This document shows, piece by piece, positions 1 to 8,023 of a stretch of 64,000 bases of DNA (positions are counted from its first letter, which is position 1; every line of letters starts with the position of its first letter). The stretch lies in contig NZ_CP134223.1 of NCBI RefSeq assembly GCF_031599675.1, positions 3,038,001 to 3,102,000 of the forward strand, in the 5' to 3' direction. Source of the stretch: Paenibacillus pedocola (lineage in GTDB: Bacteria > Bacillota > Bacilli > Paenibacillales > Paenibacillaceae). The notes under the pieces are model-generated. The model saw nothing but the letters and a program-made list of their open reading frames with translations, searched no databases and was not told the origin of the DNA. The position numbers and the translations under genes are program-made.

Positions 1-452
1 TCTTTGCAGATGTGCGGTGTAAACACGTTTGAGTTCGGAGCAGCAGGTGCTGCGGTTACGGCTCCGCCAGCTATACACCACTGCGTAAAGCCGGTGTCCA
101 GCATTCGTACATCGTCATGTCCGTAATAGCGGAGCATCCACCACAGCCTGGCAGCAACGGCTCCCTTCTGGTCATCATAGACGATGACGGGTGTGGACGG
201 GCCGATACCGGCTGCCCCCAGTTTGCGGGCGAAGAGGTCCGGATCAGGCAGAGGATGCCGGCCGCCATGCGCCATGATGGGACCAGAGAGGTCTTCATTC
301 AGATCAAAATGAATAGCACCGGGAATATGGTTACGCTGGTAAGCCTCTTGTCCCGCAGTCGGTTCACCGAATGTGAAGCGGACATCCAGAAAGACGGTTT
401 GTCCTTCCCGGAAGCGAAGGATGGCTTCTTCTACTGAAATCAGATGTGACAT
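1..452 (-). CDS. Sulfurtransferase (rhodanese-like), 5' part only
   Basis: The gene enters from the left edge, so only the first 150 residues are present. ATG at 452-450 has a GAGGAGG ribosome binding site just upstream. The fragment carries the N-terminal (non-catalytic) rhodanese domain of a two-domain sulfurtransferase: FLDVRF, HIPGAIHFDL, GGRHPLPDP and VYDDQKGAVAARLWWMLRYY. The catalytic Cys loop of the second domain would lie outside the window. The same motifs recur in the complete sulfurtransferase at 15249-16115, so the two are paralogues. It is the last visible gene of the minus-strand run that starts near 6240, 60 bases after the MerR gene, and may be co-transcribed with it. Thiosulfate versus mercaptopyruvate preference cannot be told from this half. 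Confidence 0.9.
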   Translation of the reverse strand, partial: MSHLISVEEAILRFREGQTVFLDVRFTFGEPTAGQEAYQRNHIPGAIHFDLNEDLSGPIMAHGGRHPLPDPDLFARKLGAAGIGPSTPVIVYDDQKGAVAARLWWMLRYYGHDDVRMLDTGFTQWCIAGGAVTAAPAAPNSNVFTPHICK

Positions 453-512
453 AGTACTCCTCCTCGGGTTTGTTGCTTGATTCTGTACAGCATTGCTGAT
501 CAGCAATGCTTC

Positions 513-1346
513 TCAGGACACGATGGGAACGATCAGTTCCGTGACATAATGCTCCGGGACACGGGTACTCCAAGGATCAATAATGTTTCGTTCATAAGCC
601 GCGCCTTGAAATTTGAAGTTGTGCTGTCTGGCCCAGCCTGTAAGCTTGTGATATGTATCCGCAATTCGGCTGTAGCTGCCTTTGTGTATCGCCGTAATCG
701 CCTGGAATCCGCCCAGGGTAAATGTTTCCACACCAGGATACTCCTCCTCAATTACAGAGGTGTAGGCGTCAAGTTCCCGAAACGTGCCGTTTATCCGTTC
801 CTCAAGGCTGTTGAAGCGCAGCATAAACGGACCATACGCGAAAACGTCTTGGCGCTGGCACAGTTCAACAAAGGAAGGGCTGTACAGCATTTCCTCATGA
901 TTTTGCCCTTCTTTCAGTTCATACCGGAAATGAACGGTTTGATAAGAGGGAATTGTCCGCACATCGATACGCCCATTTGTGTCAGGTTGAGTGAGATAAG
1001 CTTCACCGTGCCGGAGCAATTTGCTCCATTCGGTAATCGCAAAATGTTTCTTTTGAAGATCAGCAATTTGTTTCTCTACAGACTTTAATTCTTTTGTGAA
1101 AAAATCGCTGAGGACGCCGATATCGAGTACCCCAATCAGTTCTTTGATATCATCTAGACGGAAACCAAGCTGTTTATAATATTTGATCAGCGGAATCTTA
1201 AGGGCACTTTCTTTGGAATAATACCGGTAGTGGTTTTCATCTGAAATTTTGTCCGGTCGCAGCAGACCGATCTCATCGTAGTAACGCAAAGTCTTAACGG
1301 GAATACTGCACAGCTTGGACACTTCTCCAATTGAAAAAAATTCCAT
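513..1346 (-). CDS. MerR-family regulator with GyrI-like effector domain
   Basis: 277 residues. The N-terminal MerR winged helix-turn-helix is clear (FSIGEVSKLCSIPVKTLRYYDEIGLL would be the family opening; seen as SIGEVSKLC then TLRYYDEIGLLRP), followed by HYRYYSKES and a dimerising helix to about residue 120. The remaining 155 residues fit the GyrI-like/BmrR-type small-molecule binding fold (DVRTIPSYQTVHFRYE, and the strand pattern GGFQAITAIHKGSYSRIADTY read in pieces). Proteins of this BltR/BmrR type activate promoters with an overlong -35/-10 spacer. The gene lies downstream of the ABC importer genes with a 22-base gap, and the operon promoter at 6206-6237 has the expected MerR architecture, so autoregulation of the transport operon is likely. 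The ligand is unknown. Confidence 0.92.
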   Translation of the reverse strand: MEFFSIGEVSKLCSIPVKTLRYYDEIGLLRPDKISDENHYRYYSKESALKIPLIKYYKQLGFRLDDIKELIGVLDIGVLSDFFTKELKSVEKQIADLQKKHFAITEWSKLLRHGEAYLTQPDTNGRIDVRTIPSYQTVHFRYELKEGQNHEEMLYSPSFVELCQRQDVFAYGPFMLRFNSLEERINGTFRELDAYTSVIEEEYPGVETFTLGGFQAITAIHKGSYSRIADTYHKLTGWARQHNFKFQGAAYERNIIDPWSTRVPEHYVTELIVPIVS

Positions 1347-1368
1347 GTTTTGCCCTTCTTTCCGGTTG

Positions 1369-2106
1369 CTACAGCAATGTTAGAATGTCTTCCTTGATGG
1401 AGAGCAGTTCACCTGAGACCAGCCGTTTCGTTTTGTCTTCGCGCAGCATGGGCAGGTGGAGCTCCCTGATGATCCGTCCCGGTCTGGAAGACATGATATA
1501 AAGCCTGTCTGACAACAGCAACGCCTCGTCGATATCGTGTGTAATGAGCAGAATAGACAGATTCAGATTTGTCTTGATGTCCAGGAGCCAGCGCTGCATT
1601 TTACTCTTGGTGATTGAATCCAGAGCACCAAACGGCTCGTCAAGCAGCATGGTTTCTTCAGAAGCGAGAAAGGTACGCAGAAAACTTGCCCGCTGCTTCA
1701 TGCCGCCGGACAAGCGGTACGGGTACTCATCTTCATATCCGCGTAAACCCATCAGCTCTATATAAGAGTTTGCACGCTCACGTCCTGCTTTTCGCGATTC
1801 TCCCTTGAGTACCAGCGGAAGTGCAATGTTGTCCAGCACAGTTTTCCAAGGCAGGAGCAAGTCTTTTTGCTGCATATAACCGACACTGCCCTGGATCGAC
1901 ATGTGCCCGGAATGGTCATCAATCAAACCTGCAATCAGGTTGAAAATAGTGCTCTTACCGCAGCCGCTCGGTCCAATGATAGAGACGAATTCGCCGCGGT
2001 CCAGGTGAAGGGAAATATCTTTAATGATTTCGCTGGAACCGTAATGTTTCCCGACACCACCCAGTGAAACAAGTGTATCCAATCTAGCTGAATCGGTGGC
2101 AGACAC
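1369..2106 (-). CDS. ABC transporter ATP-binding protein (NMT1/TauT type)
   Basis: 245 residues. It has Walker A GPSGCGKST, Q-loop GYMQQKDLLLPW, signature LSGGMKQRASFLR and Walker B MLLDEPFGALD, followed by the switch histidine in LLITHDIDEAL. This is the SsuB/TauB/ThiZ group, which energises uptake of nitrate, sulfonates or thiamine precursors. GTG at 2106 is chosen because AAGGAGGGGG sits immediately upstream. The permease gene ends 30 bases before it. With the permease at 2137-2892 and the lipoprotein at 5108-6130 it forms a complete importer. The substrate cannot be read from the ATPase itself. Confidence 0.93.
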   Translation of the reverse strand: MSATDSARLDTLVSLGGVGKHYGSSEIIKDISLHLDRGEFVSIIGPSGCGKSTIFNLIAGLIDDHSGHMSIQGSVGYMQQKDLLLPWKTVLDNIALPLVLKGESRKAGRERANSYIELMGLRGYEDEYPYRLSGGMKQRASFLRTFLASEETMLLDEPFGALDSITKSKMQRWLLDIKTNLNLSILLITHDIDEALLLSDRLYIMSSRPGRIIRELHLPMLREDKTKRLVSGELLSIKEDILTLL

Positions 2107-2136
2107 GCTACCCCCTCCTTATAAACTATATATATT

Positions 2137-2892
2137 TCATTTCCAGTGCGTTACTTTTTTGGACACATAATCGATCAAATAGATCAACAACACACTAACA
2201 AGTGTAATGACGAGGATCGAAGCAAAGACCTTGTCTAGTGTATATGCTTTTTTGGCACGAACCATATAGACACCGATGCCCTTAACGCCGCCTTGCCATT
2301 CGCTAATGACAGCAGCCATTATCGTATACGTTGCCGCAATTTTTAAGCCTGAGAAAAAGTTCACCGCAGCAGCAGGAAGCTTGAGATGGAAAAAGACTTG
2401 TATTCTCGAAGCACCGTAAGAGCGAAAGAGGTTCAAATAATCCCGGTCCACTTTAGCGAACCCGTCTACAAGGCTGACAGCAATCGGAAAAAAGCAAACT
2501 AGAATAATAACCAAAACTTTGGTCAGCATCCCGAAACCAAACCAGACGATCAGAATGGGTGTCAAGGCGATGATCGGCACCGTTTGGGAGATGATCAGAA
2601 TCGGGTAGAATGACTTTTTCACAATAGTGAAATTATCCATGATAATACTCAGAATGAATGCCAGAGCAACGGACAGAGAGAATCCGGTAGCGGCTTCAAT
2701 AAGTGTAACTTTTGTATGCGCGGCGATCAGGGGAAAATCGGATACTAGTGCCTGAATGACCGCTACAGGTGATGGGAGGATATAGGACGGAAGCTGTGCG
2801 AGGGAGACAATAATCTGCCACAAGCACAGTAAAACAAGTACGGCAGCGACCGGATATACTCTGTCTGTTAGTCGGAGCGTTTTTTTGAACAT
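2137..2892 (-). CDS. ABC transporter permease (NMT1/TauT type)
   Basis: 251 residues with about six hydrophobic segments; the first spans roughly residues 15-33. The central cytoplasmic loop has the EAA-like sequence FRSYGASRIQVFFHLKLPAAA, here seen as GASRIQVFFHLKLP, which docks to the ATPase, then the family-typical AVISEW. This is the ThiX/SsuC/TauC type of inner-membrane channel subunit. ATG is preceded by AAAGGCGTGAT. The 92 bases between it and the upstream kinase gene hold no visible promoter or terminator, so read-through from 6240 is likely. Confidence 0.92.
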   Translation of the reverse strand: MFKKTLRLTDRVYPVAAVLVLLCLWQIIVSLAQLPSYILPSPVAVIQALVSDFPLIAAHTKVTLIEAATGFSLSVALAFILSIIMDNFTIVKKSFYPILIISQTVPIIALTPILIVWFGFGMLTKVLVIILVCFFPIAVSLVDGFAKVDRDYLNLFRSYGASRIQVFFHLKLPAAAVNFFSGLKIAATYTIMAAVISEWQGGVKGIGVYMVRAKKAYTLDKVFASILVITLVSVLLIYLIDYVSKKVTHWK

Positions 2893-2984
2893 GAGATCAC
2901 GCCTTTGAATGTTAATAACTATTAATCACATTAAATTAATGGGTAATAAGCCTACGATAACAAAACCGCTGATCATCGTCAATA

Positions 2985-4148
2985 TCAGAATGAGGCAGAC
3001 GTCCACCGGGATTGCAGTTGCTCTAGCACATAGCGCCCCTCGAAACTATGGAACCAACGGGCATGTCCCAACAGAAATTCATGATACGCTAGATCCGCAT
3101 TTTCCTGTGAGCCGACGATCCCGGCAAAATAATCAATTTCGGACAGGGCGTATTCAGCGTGCACCAGCGGCAGCATAAACGGTAACGCACTCCGCTCTGC
3201 TGCCGTCAAGGGACGTACAGCTTCATAACCGTCGAGCAGGGCGACCATTTGATCAGGGTGGAAAATGCTGCTCCGGCCAGGCTCGTCCATACGCAGCCAT
3301 TCAATCGTATTTCGTTCAATCGTGGTCGCCAGATCGTAGACGGCATTGGTGCGGTCGGCCAGCCCGAAATCGAGAATGGCGGCGACCTGTGCATCAGCAC
3401 CTTCACCGGTCCACAGCATGTTGGAGGCATGCAGGTCATTATGTGTCCAGAGCGGTGGAAGGGCCGGCAACAATGGAGCGAGCTTTTCATGGAAGGGGGA
3501 GAGCCACGCCATGATCTCACTCACCCAGTTACGCCCCTTTAAGTAGTCTAACAGGGCCGGCCTAGCCTCGACATAGGCGGCTAGCTGTGCCGACGGATCT
3601 ATGTGCGCAAAGATACTGAAGCCGGAGACGAGCGGGCGCGGAGAGCGTGCCGGAGCATTATAACCTGCCGACGAGACATGCAGCTGCGCCAGTGCACGTC
3701 CTGCTTCGCGGGCATGGGACGCATGTAAAAAAGGCGTCCATGATACGGCATGACGGTAGAGGTCAGTCCCTTGTGCCAATGGCTGAAGCTCGTAAGTCCA
3801 ATCGCCAATCGAATGAGCTGTTCTGCCATGCGCATCCGCCATGATTTGGCTTACAGCCGCGCCGCAGCTATGCAGATGCTGCAAAAAACGATGCTCTTCC
3901 AGTAAGCCTTCGGTATCCCGGACGGAGGAATGATGCCGCTTGACAAATACCGGTCCAGACTCGGTAATGACGATGGCTGCGCTGGAAAAAGGTCTTGGGC
4001 TGTGCCAGGCGATCTCCCGTAATTCACCTAGTGCAGCATAACGGGCAATCAACTCGGAGGCCTCTGCGGGTTCAATGATCTGCCAGTCGCGCGCAGTCGG
4101 TTCCAGCCCCATGCCGTGACCATATTCTCTATCCGATTGTGCAGACAT
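2985..4148 (-). CDS. Phosphotransferase (APH/choline-kinase fold) in transport operon
   Basis: 387 residues. The kinase core has the Brenner catalytic motif WTHNDLHASNMLW and the metal-binding DFGLADRTN about 18 residues later, near residues 245-275. The N-lobe region VFVKRH supplies a likely ATP-binding Lys. Family members phosphorylate small alcohols or amines such as aminoglycosides, choline, thiamine or methylthioribose. The gene starts 3 bases after the stop of the upstream NMT1-like gene, whose last codons contain its GGAGGTG site, so the two are translationally coupled. Placement inside an importer operon suggests it phosphorylates the imported compound, perhaps a pyrimidine or thiamine-like molecule, to trap it. 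That is inference; a resistance function is an alternative. Confidence 0.82.
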   Translation of the reverse strand: MSAQSDREYGHGMGLEPTARDWQIIEPAEASELIARYAALGELREIAWHSPRPFSSAAIVITESGPVFVKRHHSSVRDTEGLLEEHRFLQHLHSCGAAVSQIMADAHGRTAHSIGDWTYELQPLAQGTDLYRHAVSWTPFLHASHAREAGRALAQLHVSSAGYNAPARSPRPLVSGFSIFAHIDPSAQLAAYVEARPALLDYLKGRNWVSEIMAWLSPFHEKLAPLLPALPPLWTHNDLHASNMLWTGEGADAQVAAILDFGLADRTNAVYDLATTIERNTIEWLRMDEPGRSSIFHPDQMVALLDGYEAVRPLTAAERSALPFMLPLVHAEYALSEIDYFAGIVGSQENADLAYHEFLLGHARWFHSFEGRYVLEQLQSRWTSASF

Positions 4149-4151
4149 AGG

Positions 4152-5072
4152 CTACACCTCCGCTGGTAAAAATTCATTTGTGTAACTTTCGTGCCAGCGT
4201 TCGGGATGCTGTAAGATACCGTGACGGGAGAGCCATGCGGCATATGGTTCGATCATTTCCTGTCGCTGATACCCCCAATGACCCTCATGCAGCCAGGTCC
4301 CGGCGATCAGTGGAAGCGACCTGGCAATCAGTTCGGCCGGAAAGTAAGGCAGAATGTGCTCATAGATGTCAGCAGCCTGTTTGGGATCGGCAGCAACAGC
4401 GTGAAAACCACGTGAAGTGACAGCAAGAAAGGTGCGGATTTCATCTGGACTCGCGGTAACTTTGTCTGTTCGTGTGCCCAACTGGTAACTGTGGTAAGGT
4501 GGAGCACCGATCTCATCCACGGGCCAGATGATTCTTTGTCCAGCAGGGACGGATGAATCCATCTGAAGTTCCCAGGCCCAGTAACTGCCAAAGGTTGCAT
4601 CAATTTCACCCGGAACGATGGACTCTGCCGGAAGCTCGCGTACTCCGCTGTTCACCCAAATAATTTCATCCGGGTTGCCGCCGTCGGTGGCGACCAGATG
4701 CCGAACCATCGCAAGCCCGCGCGGGGTCGGATTGAGTGCAACCCGTTTGCCGCTAAGGTCCCGCGGACGCAGAATGCCTGTATGTTTCACAGTCTGTATC
4801 GTCTCCATAGCCCGATGATTGATAGCCGCAATGGCTTGCACAGTCGGGCTGCTTTCCCGCAAAACGAGCAGACGGTTGCTTGGGAATATGCCATAATCCG
4901 CTTCGTTCCGGTCCAGATACGCGAGAGTATCTCCCCGTCCCGGATCGGCAGCAACCAGTTCAACATCCAGACCGGCCTCTTCATACCAACCTTGCTGGCG
5001 CGCATAATAAAATCCGGCGGAGTTGGTCCATGGATAGAAATATTCAAGAATAACCCTAATTTTGGTTGTCAT
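4152..5072 (-). CDS. NMT1/THI5-like protein without signal peptide
   Basis: 306 residues from the ATG at 5072, which has AAAGGAG nine bases upstream; an in-frame TTG at 5111 lies ahead of that site and is less likely. The protein begins MTTKIRVILEYFYPWTNSAG and matches the NMT1/THI5-like periplasmic-binding fold (GFYYARQQGWYEEAGLDVEL read in pieces; DYGIFPSNRLL; WELQMDSSV). There is no signal peptide or lipobox, so it should be cytosolic, unlike the lipoprotein encoded just upstream. The two share the C-terminal motif YTNEFLP. It may be a cytosolic binding or enzymatic relative of THI5-type proteins, or a soluble sensor; the role is unknown. Confidence 0.85.
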   Translation of the reverse strand: MTTKIRVILEYFYPWTNSAGFYYARQQGWYEEAGLDVELVAADPGRGDTLAYLDRNEADYGIFPSNRLLVLRESSPTVQAIAAINHRAMETIQTVKHTGILRPRDLSGKRVALNPTPRGLAMVRHLVATDGGNPDEIIWVNSGVRELPAESIVPGEIDATFGSYWAWELQMDSSVPAGQRIIWPVDEIGAPPYHSYQLGTRTDKVTASPDEIRTFLAVTSRGFHAVAADPKQAADIYEHILPYFPAELIARSLPLIAGTWLHEGHWGYQRQEMIEPYAAWLSRHGILQHPERWHESYTNEFLPAEV

Positions 5073-5107
5073 AGCTGTGGTCTCCTTTAGTTCCAGCCCC
5101 GGAAGGT

Positions 5108-6130
5108 TCAAGGCTGTGGCAGAAATTCATTGGTATAAGCTTCGCTTGCAGGCAAGTTCTTCGTAATCAGGCCCCTTTGTTTCAGGAAAGCGGTATAACG
5201 GTCCCACACTTCAGGTTTCATCTCTCCCCAGCGCGGAGCATCGTCAATATATTTGGATGCCAGAAACTTCTGGCTTTCCTTGGCCAGTTCCGGATTGATT
5301 TCCGGGGCGTATTTCAGCAATATTTCGGCACTCTCTTCCGGGTGTGCGATCGCATATTGATATCCTTTTTCCGTTGCTTTCAGAAATTTGCTGATTTGTT
5401 CTGGATGTTCCTGTATTGCTGTACGGTTTGTGATGAGCAGCGGGGTATAATAATCGAGCGCCGGATCAAGCTCACGAGCCGAAATATAGTTCAGTTCCAT
5501 ACCTCTAAGCTTTGCTTCAATACCAGTCCAGCCTTCGAAAATCCAGGCGAAATCAATGTTGCTTTGCGTAGCGGCAAAGAAATCGTCATCTCCGAAGTTG
5601 ACCATCTTCAATTTGCTGAAGTCGGCACCGTTGTTATCCATAACGGCTTGGAGTACAGCTTCTTCCGATGCGGCTCCCCAACCGCCATAGAACTTGCCTT
5701 CAAAGTCTTTTACCGTTTTGATATTTTTGGAAGCAGGGGAGGCAAAGCCTGACGTGTTGTGCTGGATCAGCGCAGCGATCGCCTGGATGGGCAGCGGTTC
5801 CTCGCTGGTCAGCGCATAAGTGACATCCTCTTGGTAGCTTACGCCAAAGTCTCCTTTTCCGGCAGCAATCAGTGTTGCGGTTGTCCCGTCCGCTGGCTGG
5901 ATAATATCAGTGTCCAGCCCAACTTCCTCGTAGTACCCTTTATCAAGGGCGACATACAGACCGGTATGATTCGTGTTGGGCGTCCAGTCCAGAATCACTG
6001 TCGTCTTTTCCAATTTGTCCGTCGTGTTTCCACTAACGGCACTGTTAGTTGCGGAGCAAGCGGACAACACCAGCAGTAAGGTAAGTCCTCCTGCCATCCA
6101 TAGTGATGTGCGTGTACGTAATTTTTTCAT
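5108..6130 (-). CDS. Substrate-binding lipoprotein, ThiY/NMT1 family
   Basis: 340 residues. A lipoprotein signal runs from [11 protein letters not shown] through a hydrophobic core to the lipobox LVLSACSA, with Cys near residue 25. The mature part matches ThiY-type binding proteins: [21 protein letters not shown], seen as [14 protein letters not shown], then [10 protein letters not shown] and FGDDDFF. ThiY homologues bind formylaminopyrimidine or related thiamine precursors. It is the first gene after the MerR-type promoter, with a GGAGG site. I see no complete TPP riboswitch in the roughly 80-base leader, so regulation appears to be by the MerR protein. Substrate assignment as a pyrimidine precursor is probable, not proven. 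Confidence 0.9.
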   Translation of the reverse strand: MKKLRTRTSLWMAGGLTLLLVLSACSATNSAVSGNTTDKLEKTTVILDWTPNTNHTGLYVALDKGYYEEVGLDTDIIQPADGTTATLIAAGKGDFGVSYQEDVTYALTSEEPLPIQAIAALIQHNTSGFASPASKNIKTVKDFEGKFYGGWGAASEEAVLQAVMDNNGADFSKLKMVNFGDDDFFAATQSNIDFAWIFEGWTGIEAKLRGMELNYISARELDPALDYYTPLLITNRTAIQEHPEQISKFLKATEKGYQYAIAHPEESAEILLKYAPEINPELAKESQKFLASKYIDDAPRWGEMKPEVWDRYTAFLKQRGLITKNLPASEAYTNEFLPQP

Positions 6131-6205
6131 AGCCTTTCCTCCAGTTCATCTGCTGCCCAATACTGATGTACATAAATTCAGATCAGGTTACTAGGTAATG
6201 AAGCT

Positions 6206-6237
6206 ATAATAAACCCTCCCGTTAGGGGGAGGGTCAA
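6206..6237 (-). promoter_or_regulatory. MerR-type promoter/operator of the importer operon
   Basis: Read on the minus strand, TTGACC (6237-6232) and TATTAT (6211-6206) are separated by 20 bases, or 19 if TTATTA is taken as the -10. The spacer is filled by a perfect inverted repeat, ACCCTCCC and GGGAGGGT, with a 6-base centre at 6213-6234. Overlong spacers carrying a dyad are the hallmark of MerR-activated promoters. A MerR gene is encoded in the same operon at 513-1346. Confidence 0.85.
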
Positions 6238-6374
6238 GAACAAATAGTGCGGTCGCGTTCATTCCGAAAAAAGAACCAAAGCAGAATGTCGGAAAGATTG
6301 CAGATTTGCACCAATGTCTATATAGTTTTATACTTGTAGCTTACAGAATCGTATTACAGGGAGGAACGGTAACT

Positions 6375-6833
6375 ATGGTGAAAAGTGGAAAATACATGCT
6401 TGCGGGTGCGCTTCTGACAGGGGTAGGCGTCTCTTTGATGACCTATACAGCTAGTCGCTATACTTCTTTTAAACGAATCGTAGCAAATACCATCCGTTTG
6501 GAAGACATCGCCTCTCTAGAAATCACGCGATTGTCGTCAGTTCCCGGTGAGAAGAAAGACGTCATTATTACTGATCCTGCAGTCATTGAGAGAATTTTTG
6601 CTGATTTTTCACATGTTCAGTTAATGAAATCGGCCCGAAATGTAAACTCCGACAATAAATTCAGCTACTATATTACGATCGTTCAGGCTGACCGCAAGCA
6701 ACGATTTGATATTATTTTAAAGGGCAGTCAGCATATGATCATCTATGACAATGATTTGAACAATCCTCACTTGAATGCATATAAAATCATTAGCCCTTAT
6801 TATCCGCAAGTGCTGGAACAGGTTTTTGACTGA
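6375..6833 (+). CDS. Small membrane-anchored protein of unknown function
   Basis: 152 residues from the ATG at 6375, which is preceded by CAGGGAGG; an upstream in-frame start at 6306 lacks a ribosome binding site. There is one N-terminal hydrophobic segment (about residues 8-26, MLAGALLTGVGVSLMTY), then a hydrophilic domain of about 120 residues that would be outside the membrane. I do not recognise the family. The pattern SLEITRL...DPAVIERIFADFS resembles small extracytoplasmic domains common in Paenibacillus. It is transcribed divergently from the MerR-controlled operon and ends just before a bidirectional hairpin. Confidence 0.75.
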   Translation: MVKSGKYMLAGALLTGVGVSLMTYTASRYTSFKRIVANTIRLEDIASLEITRLSSVPGEKKDVIITDPAVIERIFADFSHVQLMKSARNVNSDNKFSYYITIVQADRKQRFDIILKGSQHMIIYDNDLNNPHLNAYKIISPYYPQVLEQVFD

Positions 6834-6897
6834 TTAGTGTTGACATAATCTGCTTCCGGGTATTATAAACAAGCTCTCATCGTTATAACTACAGCAT

Positions 6898-6926
6898 AAA
6901 GAGCCTGCAGCTTGCGCAGGCTCTTT
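6898..6926. terminator. Bidirectional terminator-like hairpin
   Basis: AAAGAGCCTGC and GCAGGCTCTTT form an 11-bp perfect stem around a 7-base loop, between the stops of the converging genes ending at 6833 and 6963. The T-run is short on both strands. Confidence 0.75.
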
Positions 6927-6962
6927 ATGCTGTTCTCCGTATTATGAATAACAGATATGATT

Positions 6963-7724
6963 CTAAAAATAAGGTGTCGGTGCTAGCCGGAGTTCATATT
7001 CTGTTGTCAATTTATATGTAAGTGCATTATGGCGTAAATACAGGTAAAGCTCTGCCTTCGTGGCATTGATGTAGGGCTGGACGAATAATACGCCGATGCC
7101 GAGTGCCAGCAGGCCAAGCAAAATCCATCCAATAAAGCTCAGATCAAGCACAAACATGCGGAACTTATGTCCCTGTGTCATTTGCTTGCTTAACTCTACT
7201 GCACGGTTATATCCGATATTCGGATTGTCTGCTAGGATGTAAGGTACCTGACTGTACGCATAGGCTTTTACTATTCCTGGAATGATCAGCAACAGGAACC
7301 ATAAGAAATTCAAAAAACCTCTCCAAAGCATAGTTAGAACTATAGCCCAATACCATTCCTTATTAAACGCATAGCCGATATTGCCCATACGGACTTCACC
7401 CTCGGCAGCCTGCTTGAAGTAACGCAATGAACCTACAGTAAGAGGAGAACCGATCAGGATATAGAATGCAATTCCAATTACCGCCATTATACCAACAATG
7501 AATAATACGATAACTAGGAAGGGGCCTAAAATTCCCCAATCCATGTCATGAACGGAGTTAGATAGTTCTGAACGAATTGATGAGGAGCCCATTCTCTGAT
7601 CCAAGCTTGGGATACCCGAGCCTTCTCCAAGCAAAACCAGTATTAAACTCACCACAAAAGCCTTCCAATATGAAGTGCGCAGAACATCCTTAGCCCTTCG
7701 TTTTATTTCTTTACGATCCCACAT
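6963..7724 (-). CDS. DUF975 family membrane protein
   Basis: 253 residues from the ATG at 7724 (MWDRKEIKRRAKDVL), which has a GGGAGAGG site; the in-frame extension to 7799 lacks one. The opening RxxIKxxAKxxLxxxYWKA pattern followed by several membrane segments is typical of the DUF975 integral membrane family. Further hydrophobic stretches lie near residues 80-115, 160-185 and 215-240. The conserved SPLTVGSLRYF and YSQVPYILADNP features are present. The biochemical function of the family is unknown. Confidence 0.85.
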   Translation of the reverse strand: MWDRKEIKRRAKDVLRTSYWKAFVVSLILVLLGEGSGIPSLDQRMGSSSIRSELSNSVHDMDWGILGPFLVIVLFIVGIMAVIGIAFYILIGSPLTVGSLRYFKQAAEGEVRMGNIGYAFNKEWYWAIVLTMLWRGFLNFLWFLLLIIPGIVKAYAYSQVPYILADNPNIGYNRAVELSKQMTQGHKFRMFVLDLSFIGWILLGLLALGIGVLFVQPYINATKAELYLYLRHNALTYKLTTEYELRLAPTPYF

Positions 7725-7820
7725 CAAAACCTCTCCCTTTGTTTGCATTTTGTTCTTCGACTTACAATAGATACCATAGATTATGCCGAAAAGAAACAAT
7801 TAATTGCCATTCGCACGAAA

Positions 7821-7852
7821 AAAACCGCGTGGGCCGCGGCTCATCTTTTTTT
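7821..7852 (-). terminator. Terminator, probably of secA2
   Basis: On the minus strand CCGCG-GCCCA-CGCGG is followed by eight T, downstream of the secA2 stop at 8024. The plus strand also has a T-run after the stem, so it may work both ways. Confidence 0.7.
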
Positions 7853-8023
7853 CGGTTGACCAACGATTCTCTGAGCAGAATATCTGCTGTTTACCGGTGA
7901 GAGATTCACGCTGCACACTACTTTCCATTCAAAATGGAAACAAAAAAGGGATATTTAAATTTTATTCTTATATTATGCTATTCGCTTCGGACAACATTTT
8001 CAGTTCTGAGACTAGTTCAGTCT

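Noticed and set aside
477-1088. Plus-strand reading frame opposite the MerR gene
   Set aside because: No start signal or motif, and the MerR protein on the other strand is clear.
6130-6205. TPP riboswitch controlling the NMT1-type operon
   Set aside because: Only a 10-base match to the 3' half exists; the leader is too short for the full element and lacks CTGAGA.
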